A stretch of 31,237 nt of DNA from an uncultured Mollicutes bacterium (lineage in GTDB: Bacteria; Bacillota_I; Bacilli_A; RFN20; CAG-826), in contig UQXJ01000014.1 in the NCBI GenBank assembly GCA_900545015.1, forward strand, positions 1 through 31,237, in the 5' to 3' direction. The position numbers were made by a program, and so were the translations under genes. This document shows positions 31,225 to 31,237 of the stretch, one piece after another; position 1 is the stretch's first letter, and each line of letters begins with the position of its first letter. The notes beneath the pieces are model-generated. The model had not been told where the DNA came from. It saw nothing but the letters and a program-made list of their open reading frames with translations, and made no database searches.

Positions 31225-31237
31225 TTCTCCTTTCTTG

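Overview
The window is AT-rich (roughly 30% G+C) bacterial DNA, densely coded, with many consensus AGGAGG-type ribosome binding sites, TATAAT -10 boxes, lipoprotein signal peptides and no outer-membrane genes. TGG encodes Trp and TGA is used as a stop (the glycosidase gene ending at 24834 ends in TGA), so the code is not the Mycoplasma code. The gene set (UvrX/UmuC-like polymerase, pyruvate:ferredoxin oxidoreductase, NCS2 purine permease, M6-type protease lipoprotein, membrane-tethered endonuclease I, orphan MsmX-type ATPase) fits an anaerobic, probably gut-associated, low-GC Bacillota close to Erysipelotrichia, RF39 or Acholeplasma-like lineages. The lineage is inference. I see no rRNA, tRNA, CRISPR array, transposase or phage gene.

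Layout. Positions 1-2613 (- strand) hold the edge of a possible membrane protein, an M6-like metalloprotease lipoprotein and an alpha/beta hydrolase. A divergent Y-family polymerase follows (2683-3933, +), with a promoter so close to its ATG that the mRNA may be leaderless. Between it and the purine permease (4375-5901, -) lie a dispersed repeat, a bidirectional terminator and a compact unannotated unit: a near-perfect promoter, a strong ribosome binding site and a 46-codon gene (4122-4262, -). A P-type cation ATPase (6154-8946, -) has a recognisable yybP-ykoY (Mn2+) riboswitch in its leader. Next come a surface-tethered endonuclease I (+), the NAD(P)HX repair enzyme and exonuclease III (both -), a second copy of the dispersed repeat, and nifJ-type pyruvate:ferredoxin oxidoreductase (13460-17029, -). 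From 17333 to 20633 are an MgtC-family protein (+), an unknown six-helix membrane protein and two unknown lipoproteins (-). From 21202 to 22910 (+) are an orphan MsmX/MalK-type ABC ATPase and a DUF4375-like protein.

The right third (22911-31175, all -) is a tightly coupled glycan-utilisation operon. In transcription order it encodes a Big2/CBM-like lipoprotein, a GH37 trehalase-like enzyme, a GH3 beta-glycosidase, a GH31 alpha-glycosidase, a GxSxG esterase and an RDD-type membrane protein with a very large loop. The five downstream genes overlap or abut. A strong hairpin separates the lipoprotein gene from the rest and may lower, or reposition, translation of the next gene. The enzymes lack signal peptides, so they probably act in the cytoplasm on imported, perhaps acylated, oligosaccharides. 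No importer permease is in the window, but the orphan ATPase nearby is of the kind that energises sugar importers. The most interesting items are the 46-codon gene unit, this glycan operon and the dispersed intergenic repeat.
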